A program made the translations under genes and the position numbers. The notes below the pieces were generated by a model that was not told the DNA's origin, ran no database searches, and was given only the letters and a program-made list of their open reading frames with translations. 64,000 nt of DNA from Pseudoscleropodium purum (taxonomy: Eukaryota; Streptophyta; Bryopsida; Hypnales; Brachytheciaceae). The DNA is taken from assembly GCA_963969395.1 (NCBI GenBank), contig OZ017797.1:1860001-1924000 (forward strand), in the 5' to 3' direction. Below are positions 22,030-31,446 of this stretch, in pieces; the first letter of the stretch is position 1; each line of letters starts with the position of its first letter.

Positions 22030-23688
22030 ATGCCTCAGCTACGTAGGTCGAGACAAGCGAGTCCCTCTGGAGGCAAGGTGAAGCTCCGGAAAGTCATTCC
22101 GGTTATTCCCTCCACAGAGCCGGAAAAGTCTCAACTCATGGATGATCTCAAATCCATGGGTTGCCTCGGGTTTGCCGAGAAACCTTGGGGTTTTAGGGAG
22201 GAGAGAATGGTCAAGGAGCTCCTCGGAAAGTTGTCCAACCAGTTTGACAACACCGTGAGGGGAGCTCCTGTCAGCTGGAACGAGGGGATGTGGAGAACGG
22301 TTTACGGTTTCCGGGCAGGAGGTTTGGGAATGGCGAGCCGGAAGGATGAGTTTGTCCGAGGGAAGTTCAAGGGAGCCGTCAACCCGAAGGACGGATACGC
22401 GGTCGAGGATTGCTTGGATGACCGACACCGTCGGCTCCTGCAATTCCTGGTTCCGGTTCTTCACCCGGAAAAGCCGACCAGGGTAACGATCACCCTCGGC
22501 AACACCATTTTCGGTGCCCTCAGTGGTACCCGGAAAGTGGATTGGGCACGGATCATTTCCGATCTCGTGGCCCAACTTGTTAGTAGGGTTGGGAAGAAAA
22601 GGGCCACTCTAGTGTGCCCTTACCTCTTCCACCTCTATCGGGAGAACCAAGTCCTCACCGATACGGAGGACAGGGCGTGGAAGACGCAGGAAGTGCTCCT
22701 GAAGTATGGGGAGTCGGAGACGGATGACGAGGCCGAATCCGATTCCGGGTCAGACCGGGAGTCCAACGAGGAAGAGGAGGAGCCGATGCCGCCGATCAAG
22801 CGACAGAAGCTGACGCCTCCACACAAGCGCGGGACGCCTCCCGGTCAAGACAAACCGGCCCCGGAGGAGAAACCGGAAGCCGAGAAGACCAATTCCGGGG
22901 GAGATCCGGATATGCAAGATCCGTTCAACGGTCTGATCAACGTCCTCTGCAACATCAGGACAGATTGGGAGGTCAAGCACAGGACGCTTGCGGCAATCGG
23001 CAAGTTGGTGGGTGCGGCACCGGACAGCAAATTGGCGGAACAAGTGGCGGAGTGCATCACGAATCCGGAAGAGACCCGGAAGCAGGAAGCCGAGATCCGC
23101 CGGTTGCAGGAGGAGGTGGATAAACTGAAGGCAACTCTTTTTGCCTATCAGGAAGACGTGACGGCCGCCCGGGAGATGGCGGAAGAGACTCGGAAGATAG
23201 CCAAGCAGATCAAGGCGGTCCTGGGAGAGACCGGAACGGCCGCTGCCAAAGCGAAGCTCTTCGACGAGAAGATCCACGAAGAGAAGAAACTATCCGGTTC
23301 CCGGATGGTCCAGATTCTCGCGGACTTCGCTGAGCAGGTGGAGACGACAATGGTGGAGGGGCGGAAGGCAGCGGACCGGATCGAGGAGAGCAGCCGGAAG
23401 CTGACGGGAGCGACGTGCGACAAAGGTATTCACCTTTCGGACATCTCTCTACCGGATCTCTTTCCGGACGCGACCATTCAGAAGGATAGGAAGGATTGGA
23501 CTCCTGAGTCCAAGAAGTCTGCACGGACTGGGACTCCGGGCACGAGACCGGATATCACCATCGACCTGGAGTCTCCACCCGGACCGAATCCTGCTGAGGG
23601 GGAACGGGTCCGGAATTTGAGTGAAGTCTTCGAGGAGCTAGTCCCGGAGACCGGAAGCCCGACGATAGGATCTAGAGTTGTAGGGTAG
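22030..23688 (+). CDS. LTR-encoded protein, intact copy 1
   Basis: A 552-codon gene wholly inside the LTR. The ATG at 22,030 is preferred over the GTG two codons earlier. Order: basic N-terminus (LRRSRQ); a globular domain at about 30-215; a long acidic stretch with a Ser/Glu run; PPIKRQK, a probable nuclear localisation signal; then a coiled-coil-rich half with EEVDKLKATLF. Residues about 130-215 (RHRRLLQFLVPVLHP, ITLGNTIFGALSG, CPYLFHLYREN) loosely recall the 'putative plant transposon protein' domain (Pfam PF20167) of Athila-like elements; that is pattern similarity by eye, not a search. It is neither gag, pol nor a recognisable env. Conservation in several LTR copies suggests it serves the element. 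Its role is unknown. Confidence 0.75.
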   Translation: MPQLRRSRQASPSGGKVKLRKVIPVIPSTEPEKSQLMDDLKSMGCLGFAEKPWGFREERMVKELLGKLSNQFDNTVRGAPVSWNEGMWRTVYGFRAGGLGMASRKDEFVRGKFKGAVNPKDGYAVEDCLDDRHRRLLQFLVPVLHPEKPTRVTITLGNTIFGALSGTRKVDWARIISDLVAQLVSRVGKKRATLVCPYLFHLYRENQVLTDTEDRAWKTQEVLLKYGESETDDEAESDSGSDRESNEEEEEPMPPIKRQKLTPPHKRGTPPGQDKPAPEEKPEAEKTNSGGDPDMQDPFNGLINVLCNIRTDWEVKHRTLAAIGKLVGAAPDSKLAEQVAECITNPEETRKQEAEIRRLQEEVDKLKATLFAYQEDVTAAREMAEETRKIAKQIKAVLGETGTAAAKAKLFDEKIHEEKKLSGSRMVQILADFAEQVETTMVEGRKAADRIEESSRKLTGATCDKGIHLSDISLPDLFPDATIQKDRKDWTPESKKSARTGTPGTRPDITIDLESPPGPNPAEGERVRNLSEVFEELVPETGSPTIGSRVVG

Positions 23689-23838
23689 ATAGGATTTTAA
23701 TTTCAGTTAGGGGTAGGAGCGGATCCGGATCCGGATCCGGCTCAACAGTATTAGGTTAGCCGGAAGTTAGATTAGGATGGCGGCGGACCCCTACGGGTTT
23801 TCCGCTCCTTTTTGTGCTTTTAGGGTTTTGACCCTTTG

Positions 23839-23846
23839 TATATAAA
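23839..23846 (+). promoter_or_regulatory. Second LTR TATA box (probable genomic-RNA promoter)
   Basis: TATATAAA lies about 1.0 kb before the LTR end and downstream of the LTR ORF. Equivalent sites occur in the other three LTRs (about 36,680-36,687, 43,203-43,210 and 49,186-49,193). If this box starts the genomic RNA, the LTR gene lies in U3. Confidence 0.55.
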
Positions 23847-24869
23847 TCGGTTCCTGAGATGGGAACTGGGAGTTGTTCATTTTGCAAACTTCTTGTACTT
23901 TTCTATTCTCTTCGTTGTGTATCTCTCTCCAGCGCGACATGATTGTATGATGTGGAGTTAAGATAGTACGAGTTGGTTTGTAAGTGATTTCTCCCCTTGG
24001 TGTTTATTTTCCGATCCTAGGTGCATGTGAGTAGGTACCGAAGAGTTGGGAGTGAATTTAGTTCCTCAGCACGTCTAGAGTTTGAGATTCCGGGTGAGAA
24101 AGCCGTTGTTAGGCTAGGCGGGTAGGGAGGGATTCCTTAGCTGCGCTAGAACTCCCGGGTGGGAAATCCGGTTGAGTGTCCGATCTCCTGTGAGGTCTCA
24201 CCACCCGTATGGGTAACGGAAGAACTTTAGTTGATGTTGGAACGGACGGGTGCACTTGTAACCACCTGTCTTCGCACGGATCGGAAGTAGCATCAAGGTC
24301 GTTGTAGTACGAGAGGGTCGAGTGTGGGGTCTTTGTGTGACCTACGACCCAGATTGCTATCTGGGTTGTTGTGAAGGACCAAACCGGATCCGGATTAGCT
24401 TAGGAGTCTAGAAGGTAGGACAGTGGGTCTTCAGCCACTATAAGTCACGGAAAGAGTGGTGGGCCTACCACTCTCAAAATTAAGCGGCGACCCCTTTGAT
24501 GGTGAAACAGAGGCAAAACCAAACCGGATAGGATTACGGGTACAGGATGACCATCCGGACCGGATTGGTCAGAACGGATTTTTAGGATCGGAAGTTGTGA
24601 GATCCTGGGATTTGGGTATTTGTATGGACCAGATAGTTAGTAGGACCGGAAGAAGGAGTAATCCGGTCTATAGTTATCCGGTGTGGTGGTATTTCTGGTT
24701 CTAGATCTAGGACCGGAAAGTAAGATTGGGATACTGACTGAGCTTAACTGCTTAATAGAGCTAGATACTTCACAGGATCTCGTGGGTTCGATCTTTAGAG
24801 TCACTTAGTTATACTCTAGAGCGATTTTTGTGAGTATAATGGGGAATTGACCTGCCCTGTGCTGCGACA

Positions 24870-24911
<42 letters not shown>
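24870..24911. repeat. (TA)n microsatellite and target duplication
   Basis: The GTATA duplication at 24,870-24,874 runs straight into about 18 TA units. The array is present only on the right side of the solo LTR. Confidence 0.9.
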
Positions 24912-24913
<2 letters not shown>

Positions 24914-25383
24914 TTAAAGGAGTATGAAAGATAAGATTGACAGATTGTATTCGAATGTTGTTGATTTTGAAATGATTTAGTACTATATCATTTAGAAGAA
25001 TATTATAATAGTGTTATGTTATAATATTCCTAAAACAATTGCAACAAATATTAAAATACATGCTAAGTTAGGTTTGTTAGCCTACCAATTGTTCATTAAT
25101 AGATATAATTGAGTAGCCCCCTTAAATAAAACATTCAATATCTAATATCTTACAATCCAAATGGTGGATTTGTCTAAAAATTTTTCCACATTTTTTCCAA
25201 CTAATTTACTACAAGATCCTACGGTTATATATGCCCCAAAGTATTTTTCTTCTAAGACTTGATATTTGCACTACTATTGGTAGTTTTGAAGTGTTTTTAG
25301 TGAAAAGAACTTTAGAGGTTAAACATCTATACCGTGAGATTTTGAAAAAAGAACAATTTGCTTCATTAGGTTTAGGGTTTAAG
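24912..25383. other. AT-rich spacer upstream of gene 2
   Basis: No coding signal. It is part of the intergenic region of the giant element. Confidence 0.6.
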
Positions 25384-25654
25384 ATGAGCCGTCCGCCCTG
25401 TCCGCCCGATCCGGCGTCCACCTTGTCCGCTCCGTCCGCCCCGATACCCGTCCACCCCGTCCACCGTCCGCTCGGTCCGCCCGATCCGGCGTCCGTCCCG
25501 ACTGCCCCGTTCGCCCCGATACTAGTCCGCCCTGTCCGTCCAATCGGGCGTCCGCCCTGTCCGCCCCGATACCCGTCTGCCCGGTTACAGCCGTCCGATT
25601 GACACGCAGACTGATGTGGTCCGCATGATCTGAACGTCTGCCTCGGGGTGTCCG
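25384..25654. repeat. GC-rich block upstream of gene 2
   Basis: Repeated CCGCCC, CCGTCCGCC and GATCCGGCGTCC words. It includes an internal tandem-like repetition of CGTCCGCCC(C/G)GATACC near 25,432, 25,510 and 25,553. It ends at the TATA box of gene 2, mirroring the layout in front of gene 1. Confidence 0.7.
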
Positions 25655-25656
25655 CA

Positions 25657-25664
25657 TATATATA
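25657..25664 (+). promoter_or_regulatory. TATA box of gene 2
   Basis: TATATATA lies directly after the GC-rich block and about 225 bases before the gene 2 ATG. A short GGCGGACGG copy lies just downstream at about 25,670. Confidence 0.6.
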
Positions 25665-25888
25665 TGGGGAGGCGGACGGCTCATTCCGAACAATCGTTCT
25701 CTTTTGGAGTGGGCGGACCAGTGCATTGGAAGCTCTACGCGCCCCTTCCGCTTTGAGTGAATGATTGTTGTGGCATTGTTACAAATTTTCACAAAATTCA
25801 CGATTGTAAAATTTTAATTAATTAATTAAATCAAAATTTTGGTTCTTAAGCTTTCTAATTGTTTCATTCTCTTTGCTTTGGCTTCATC

Positions 25889-27151
25889 ATGCCAAAAGAT
25901 AGAACACCCAAAAAAAGTAGTCGAAAGGGAAGACCCCAATTGTTCGATTGGGATGCTTGGGCCGATCCATTGTACGTGGGTGAACCGGGATGGGAAGAAG
26001 AACCAACAAGAGTGTGGGATTGCTCAATGTACAAGAAGTATGTGAAAATGACTCACATTCAAAAACTTTGGCGACGTAAACGTGTAGAGCACCAAGTGCT
26101 ACGTTGGGAAGGACAAATGTCTACGTGCCAAAGTGAGCACTTCAAACAACGATACACACAAGTGCATCGAGTTCTTGGCATTAAAAGCGCCAAACCAAAT
26201 ATAATGAATTATAATGTTATGGCAATGGTTTGGACAGAGATTGTACTCCACAAGGACGTGGACTGGCATACCGCTACAGGTCGCAATGTGGAGAACTATA
26301 CGCGCATGGATGCCGTTATAGATACACAGTGGAGGGGCGCAAACGATTGCATGCCAGAGTGGTCTAATCGAGCTTATCTACAACAACCTTCAGTTGTTGT
26401 ACGAGATGCTGAAGATGCGTGGACAGATGACGATGATGATAATGATATGCAAGCGCCTGTCACATTTGGAGTTAGGCACGAGTGGATAGAAGAACGAGAA
26501 CGAATTGAATTCGAACAACAAATGCAAGAGGCAACACGCAGAAGCCTTCAAGATCGTGGACAGCAAGATAGGCATGGTGGATCCTACGGACATGAACATA
26601 GAACGCGAGAATCTGAACAAGGAAGAGGTGGTTCATACTCTAGTTACGATCCCCAAAATAGATATGAAGGTGGAAGAGGGAGCTATGGATCCACGCATTA
26701 TGGTGGTTCAAGTGTAATTGGTTATCGTTATGGCACTCCCCCTGAAATTGGCTCTTTAGATGGAACAGGTAGCTATGGCAACACGCACTATGGTAGGTCT
26801 ACTGCATCTGGTTCATATTATACGACGCCCACTCAAGTGGGCTCTAAAGGTAGTGGAGGAAGCCATGTAACCCCGCGGTATAATTGCTCTCTTCATGGAA
26901 GCGCCCAATACTATCCGGGATCAATTAGAAGTGATTCATATAGGCATTATGGGGCCTCTTATTACGGGGCTTCAAATGAAAGAGGATCAGAGCCTACTAC
27001 TCCGGTTCCTCCTCTCACTTTTGGAGGTTCAAATTATGGACAAGGAGGTGTACCGAGTGGATATCACGGAAACTACGGAGGTGGTCCGTTCATTGGAGTA
27101 CAAAGAAGAAGCAGCGGTCAACAATTTGAGTCCGATTTAGATTCCGAATAA
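25889..27151 (+). CDS. Giant-element gene 2: shared N-terminal domain with G/S/Y-rich tail
   Basis: An intact 420-codon, intron-less gene. The ATG at 25,889 is chosen; the open frame before it starts from TTG. The first ~20 residues are basic, with a KGRP core like an AT-hook. Residues about 41-131 match the N-terminal domain of gene 1: YKKYVKMTHIQKLW against CKTYVKMYHIDKLW, then Cys, HF, a V-x-x-VL block and MNYNV/MVWTE against INYSV/MVYAE. Next come an acidic Asp run and a Glu/Arg/Gln helix. The C-terminal half is rich in Gly, Ser, Tyr and His (for example GGSYGHE, GSYGSTHYGG), a low-complexity, possibly phase-separating or RNA-binding tail. With gene 1 it is a candidate for a DNA-recognition subunit of the element. 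No database family was recognised. Confidence 0.8.
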   Translation: MPKDRTPKKSSRKGRPQLFDWDAWADPLYVGEPGWEEEPTRVWDCSMYKKYVKMTHIQKLWRRKRVEHQVLRWEGQMSTCQSEHFKQRYTQVHRVLGIKSAKPNIMNYNVMAMVWTEIVLHKDVDWHTATGRNVENYTRMDAVIDTQWRGANDCMPEWSNRAYLQQPSVVVRDAEDAWTDDDDDNDMQAPVTFGVRHEWIEERERIEFEQQMQEATRRSLQDRGQQDRHGGSYGHEHRTRESEQGRGGSYSSYDPQNRYEGGRGSYGSTHYGGSSVIGYRYGTPPEIGSLDGTGSYGNTHYGRSTASGSYYTTPTQVGSKGSGGSHVTPRYNCSLHGSAQYYPGSIRSDSYRHYGASYYGASNERGSEPTTPVPPLTFGGSNYGQGGVPSGYHGNYGGGPFIGVQRRSSGQQFESDLDSE

Positions 27152-27751
27152 AAAAACATGCAAGTATATAGTGAGCATGTATTTGCTCAATTTTCTCATT
27201 TTTACTCTCATGACAAGTCTAGAGCACTAAATTGGTAGAAGTAGTACAAAATTTTAAATGAATAGAACAATTTTGAACAACAATTTTGTTCACTTTTTCA
27301 AAAACTGTTGTGTAATAGTGTACACCAAGTATGTATGTAGGCAAGCATATTGTTGAAGACATCATTGTATTATTTTATAATAGCGTTGATGTATAAGGCT
27401 ATAAGCGACTTTGATAAATAATAAAAATATGAAGAAGAAATGTAATTTTGTAAGAGCCATATTATGTCTATTTTTGAATTTAACATTCGAGGTTAAATAT
27501 GTACTAGCATGGTGTGTATTTTGAAATTATTGTTGTGTGTTTATTACATTTAGGAAACTCGTAAATGATATAAATGTATTTCTAATTAATTTATGAAAGA
27601 TTGAATTATTTGAATATTTGAAATTTTTTTATTTTTCATTCAACGATTGCTAAAAACTAAAATGATTTTTTATTCGTATGAAGAAATGCCCAAATTAGAC
27701 AATTAGTGGTTCTTCTTTAGATTCTATTTTCAAATATGAAAAATAAATTGA
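27152..27751. other. Spacer between gene 2 and the next GC-rich block
   Basis: AT-rich sequence, probably the gene 2 3' UTR and terminator. Nothing else recognised. Confidence 0.5.
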
Positions 27752-27950
27752 ATCGGGCGGACGCTTGATTTGTCCGCCCGTGCCCGTCCGATCAGGCGGA
27801 CGGGGCTCAAGGGTTTCGGGGAGGCGGACAACCGATGCGTCCGCCACCCGCGGCCCGTCCGATCGGGCAGACAGTTTGGGGCCGTCCGCCGCTGCCCGTC
27901 GGATCGGGCGGACGGCAGATTTGTCCGCCCGTGGCCGTCCGGATTGTCAC
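27752..27950. repeat. GC-rich block upstream of gene 3
   Basis: CCGTCCGATCGGGCGGACGG-like palindromic words repeat here, for example near 27,784, 27,856 and 27,897. It precedes the gene 3 ATG by about 190 bases. I see no clear TATA box between block and gene. Confidence 0.7.
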
Positions 27951-28137
27951 TTTTGCTTTGCCCCTTGTGAATGCAAGGTGGAGCGGAAAGCTTGGTGGTT
28001 CATTCTCCATTGGCTCCTTTCCGAGGCAAGGCAAGAGTGGTTTATTGAGGCCCCCTTGTTGCCAATTTTTTGGACACTTGCACGTGAATTCAATTTTAAA
28101 TTAAAAAATTTGATCTATATCAATTTCATTTGTTACG

Positions 28138-29631
28138 ATGTCGAAGGGGAAGAAGAAGGTTGCGAAGCTAAAACATGGAGAGGGACCATCGAACTTGGAG
28201 GTAGCTCGCCAAAGTCCTTCAGAAGAATGCAAGAAATTCATGATCGAGCACATCGTTGAATTTTATGAATCGGAAACAACATTGTCTTTAGACAATAAGT
28301 ACATCAGATATCAAGAGGAGTGCGTGTCTAAATTCAAGGTAGACATGACACAGATGTTGTTGGATGCATTGAATGTAGCAAAGTGGCATGATGAAATGCA
28401 TAAAACGTACTTCACCAAATGTTTGGAGAATAAGGTTCATGACGCTTTGTGGAATTCCAAAGTCATTTTGATTAAATATGGCAAGGAATATTGACCCAAT
28501 GACGCCCAGTTTGAAGAAGTGATTCTGAAAGCGGACTTATTTAGGGGGTGATGTGCTCCATTCGTCAAAACGCACAATCGAGTTGGTTCAATTGGTTGGT
28601 GGAAAAGCAATGATGGAGTTGCTGAAACAGAAAGGACCAAACGGCACCTCATAACACTTCCAGATACAGCATGCGTGATTGTTGTTGATGATAGAACGAT
28701 AAGAGGTGGATATGCAACGATTCGAAAGGTTCATATTGAAGGATGTCCAGGAATACTTCCTTATTGGGAGTTTGCGGCAAAGAAATCCATTCACCACCAA
28801 ACTCAACTCGATCTTGCAAAGTTAGAACATCAAAACGAATCAATGGCTGTTCGAATTCCACACGCGGGTGTGATACGGTTTGCTGCAGTGCACGGAACGA
28901 CATGTGAAGGTTATGCGTATTGGTGGAATGGTGGAACTCTTCGACAAATGTTGAATATGAATAAAGACTATCCAGACAACATTCAAATCCGTTTGATGTA
29001 TACAAATCCAACCGAAGAGGAGGTTGTAAAAGCTCACCGTGTAGGGTGATAGCGGAAGAAGCGCACGGAGTTGACATGGGCGTTTATGCATATAATGTAG
29101 GCAGTACATCTTGCTGGACATTTGCACAATGATCTTTCTCTGGACAACATCTTGTTGCATTTTCCAGAGGATGAGTCACATATGTATATTGGAGTTTGCG
29201 ATTGGGGCATAACCACCTTAGCTTCTCAGCCAATGAAGTCTTTGTACACATTCACATCAGTAGATGAAATGAAACAAACTTTGTAGAGGAAATGGTGGGT
29301 GGATTCACGTATTGCATATTTGCATAAAGCAAGTGCAGATGTGGAAGTCATTCCGATGTATTCATGTAAGTCGGAAGAGTATGCCATTCGAAAAATTGCT
29401 CGGCGGATGAATGGAAACAACATGTCAGAGGCGTATTTCAATTTGCTACGAAAAACACCTAGTGCGACACAATTTGCCTTTCATGACTTTGCAAAAGTGT
29501 TTTATGCTTACTTGAAGCGCATTTCTTCGAAGATTGACGATGAAAATACTAGTTTGGCCCATGTGATTACGCGATTTTCTAATACATATCATTGGCCGAT
29601 GCCAGATGAACATTTCCGCCATTTATATTAG
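28138..29631 (+). pseudogene. Giant-element gene 3: kinase-like protein, broken by six stops
   Basis: One frame of 498 codons (including the terminator) runs from the ATG at 28,138 to the TAG at 29,629 without a frameshift, but six in-frame stops interrupt it: 28,492, 28,549, 29,047, 29,050, 29,098 and 29,284. The N-terminal third is Lys-rich and unrecognised. From about residue 180 it reads as a protein-kinase fold: a glycine-rich-loop-like RGGYATIRKV, an AAKK lysine, a hinge-like YWWNGGTLRQML, a catalytic loop HNDLSLDNILL (HRD-type with Asp and Asn) and VCDWG in place of DFG. The Arg of HRD and the Phe of DFG are changed, so activity of the ancestor is uncertain. It was probably a captured or native kinase of the transposon. 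As it stands it cannot make a full product. Confidence 0.75.
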
Positions 29632-29836
29632 ATTGGTAGTGCAGAAGTAGTAGTTGAATACTTGAATAGGTTATATAGGCATTAAAAATTAGTTTAGAAA
29701 TATAGAGTTGGAATGAAAAAAATTATATGTGCAATTAGCCAAATGTGCACAATGTATGGTATTCTACATTAAATTGAATACATTTTGCCCATATTGATTA
29801 TGTTTGTATTTGTGTTGATTTTGATTTTTTAAATAG

Positions 29837-29868
<32 letters not shown>

Positions 29869-30046
29869 AAGTCACAAATTTTTTTAGTTTGCCTTTTGAA
29901 AATGAATTGGAATTTTTTCATAGTTTCAAGACTATCATGGACTCATGGTCAAACTTTATAATCTTTCAACTTATAAGAGACATTGTTTTAATAACAAATC
30001 GCGAACCATTGCACTTCATTTAACATTTAATTGTTAAAGATTAAGG
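29632..30046. other. Gene 3 downstream region with a (TA)n run
   Basis: AT-rich. A TA microsatellite lies at about 29,838-29,864. No gene. Confidence 0.6.
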
Positions 30047-30201
30047 GAGTGACCGCGGGGCAGTTTGGGTAGGGCGGTCGGGGGAAATAGGGCCGTTTGG
30101 GCGGACGGGGCGGTCCCGGCGGACGCTGCATCCGCCGGGACCGCGAATGTCAGCGGACGCTACGGACACAGCGTCCGCGTCCGAACGTCGTATCAACCCT
30201 G
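30047..30201. repeat. Right terminal GC-rich block of the giant element
   Basis: GGGGCGGTC and CGGACGC words, ending TATCAACCCTG. The stretch GAATGTCAGCGGACGCT with the following GGACACA and GTCCGCGTCCG is shared with the right end of the MITE at 9101-9452. Confidence 0.8.
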
Positions 30202-30209
30202 TTAGGTGA
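30202..30209. repeat. 8 bp target site duplication of the giant element, right copy
   Basis: TTAGGTGA, identical to 10,349-10,356. Confidence 0.9.
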
Positions 30210-31446
30210 CAACTCATGCAAACTAGGGAATACTAAGAACAACATAAATGTTGGGGAGGTATACATTAAGAGCATAGAATGATCACAAAATGTACATTGA
30301 AAGTCACAATTGTTACTTGCATTGAAGCATTGTCAATTTTGTAACCAGCCTATGGTTGAAATAGGGAGACCTATATAAGAAAAATGGAATGGAATCTTCA
30401 TGAAAAAAATTCATGGTAAATTTTTAAAAGAAACAAATGTTAAAAATATGAAATCCTTCTAAAATCTATTTCTCTAAATAAGAAGTTTTTTTCCCTCACC
30501 ATACCTATACTACTAATATCTTAAATTGTTGAAATAATCAAAAATAGGTCTTCTACTTTATAACAACGTTGTGAAGGAACCTCAATTCCCATGCATTCAA
30601 TCTACACAACCACTAAAATAGAAGAAAACAAATGGTATAGAACAAAAGAAAAATGACTCTCAAGTATTAGGAACATCAACAAAATACCCTTAAACCAAGG
30701 CAACAAATGCATATGATGGTAAGTGCACTTTTTAATTGCCATAAATTAAAACTAAGCATAATTTTTATTTGATGAAAAGATTTGTTTCTCTTAGGTCGAA
30801 ATGATAAATGAATAGGGATTGCAACACAATTCACAATGTATTATTAGGACAATGTAAGAATCAGTTTTGAATTTTCTAAATGCTAGTGATAGGTGTACCA
30901 TAAATCAACACATAACTAATGTTAAACCTTGTACAACCTCAATATTAATGCCTTCATTCTAAGCAAAAATGTAGATGTAAAGATTTTTTATTAATGATGA
31001 TTTTATTCTTATCTACAAATATAAGTAAATCTTTTGTGTTAAACAATGTGAAACTGATGAAACTTTGCATTCAAGCAATAGTTCAAGTTGATTTTGGACC
31101 TTAAGGCAATTGAAGCCTTTTCCAAAGGATAGTTTCAACAAAATAGAGTACGAAACTTGAATCATGGCTTCAATTGACACCTATTATAGACAAAAATGCC
31201 ATTTTGAGTGAAATCAAATATGAATGCAATAGAATTTAAAAAGTAGGATGTTAAATTGTTCATTTGAAGGTAGCCCAGCTCAACCTGGCTCGTTAACGTC
31301 CCAGTTTGGGCAATGGGATCCAACCAAGTGTGAGGGAGGCGGGCAATAGGCAGTAGGCATAGGCACATGACAATGATTTGCAGGATATCAATTTCGGAAA
31401 ACTTGACGATGATCACCACCACTCGTATCCTACGCATGCATGGCGG
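30210..31446. other. Intergenic, no gene
   Basis: AT-rich DNA with only short ORFs; nothing recognised. Confidence 0.6.

Larger units (their letters stand above)
21586..24869 (+). mobile_element. Solo LTR of the Ty3/gypsy family, gene-bearing
   Basis: A 3284 bp LTR with inverted ends TGTCGCAGC and GCTGCGACA and a GTATA duplication on each side. No internal gag or pol accompanies it, so it is a solo LTR, the usual product of LTR-LTR recombination. It is closely similar to the LTRs of the gypsy element at 35,656-51,444. It contains a complete ORF, two TATA boxes and a (GATCCG)n run near 23,722. Its ORF is intact. Confidence 0.93.
10357..30201. mobile_element. Giant hAT-like DNA transposon with three genes
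   Basis: The element starts CAGGGTTGAC and ends TATCAACCCTG, so the outer nine to ten bases are inverted. The flanks are perfect 8 bp direct repeats. It spans 19.8 kb, or about 11.6 kb without the nested copia element and solo LTR. It holds gene 1 (minus strand), gene 2 and gene 3 (plus strand), and five GC-rich GGACG/CGTCC blocks: two terminal, and one upstream of each gene. The 8 bp TSD and CAGGG terminus are typical of hAT elements, but no hAT transposase, BED finger or hATC dimerisation region is visible. Other superfamilies with 8 bp TSDs, such as KDZ/Zisupton, remain possible. The borders are secure; the superfamily is not. Confidence 0.85.

Noticed and set aside
22750..23277. 175-codon antisense ORF in the LTR gene, also in the other LTR copies
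   Set aside because: A mirror of the acidic and coiled-coil half of the sense ORF; its conservation follows from the sense frame.
24456..24704. 77-82 codon ORF in LTR U5, present in all four LTRs
   Set aside because: It is short, its sequence is full of the CCGG-type words, and it lies in U5 and the LTR end; no sign of protein-level constraint could be judged.
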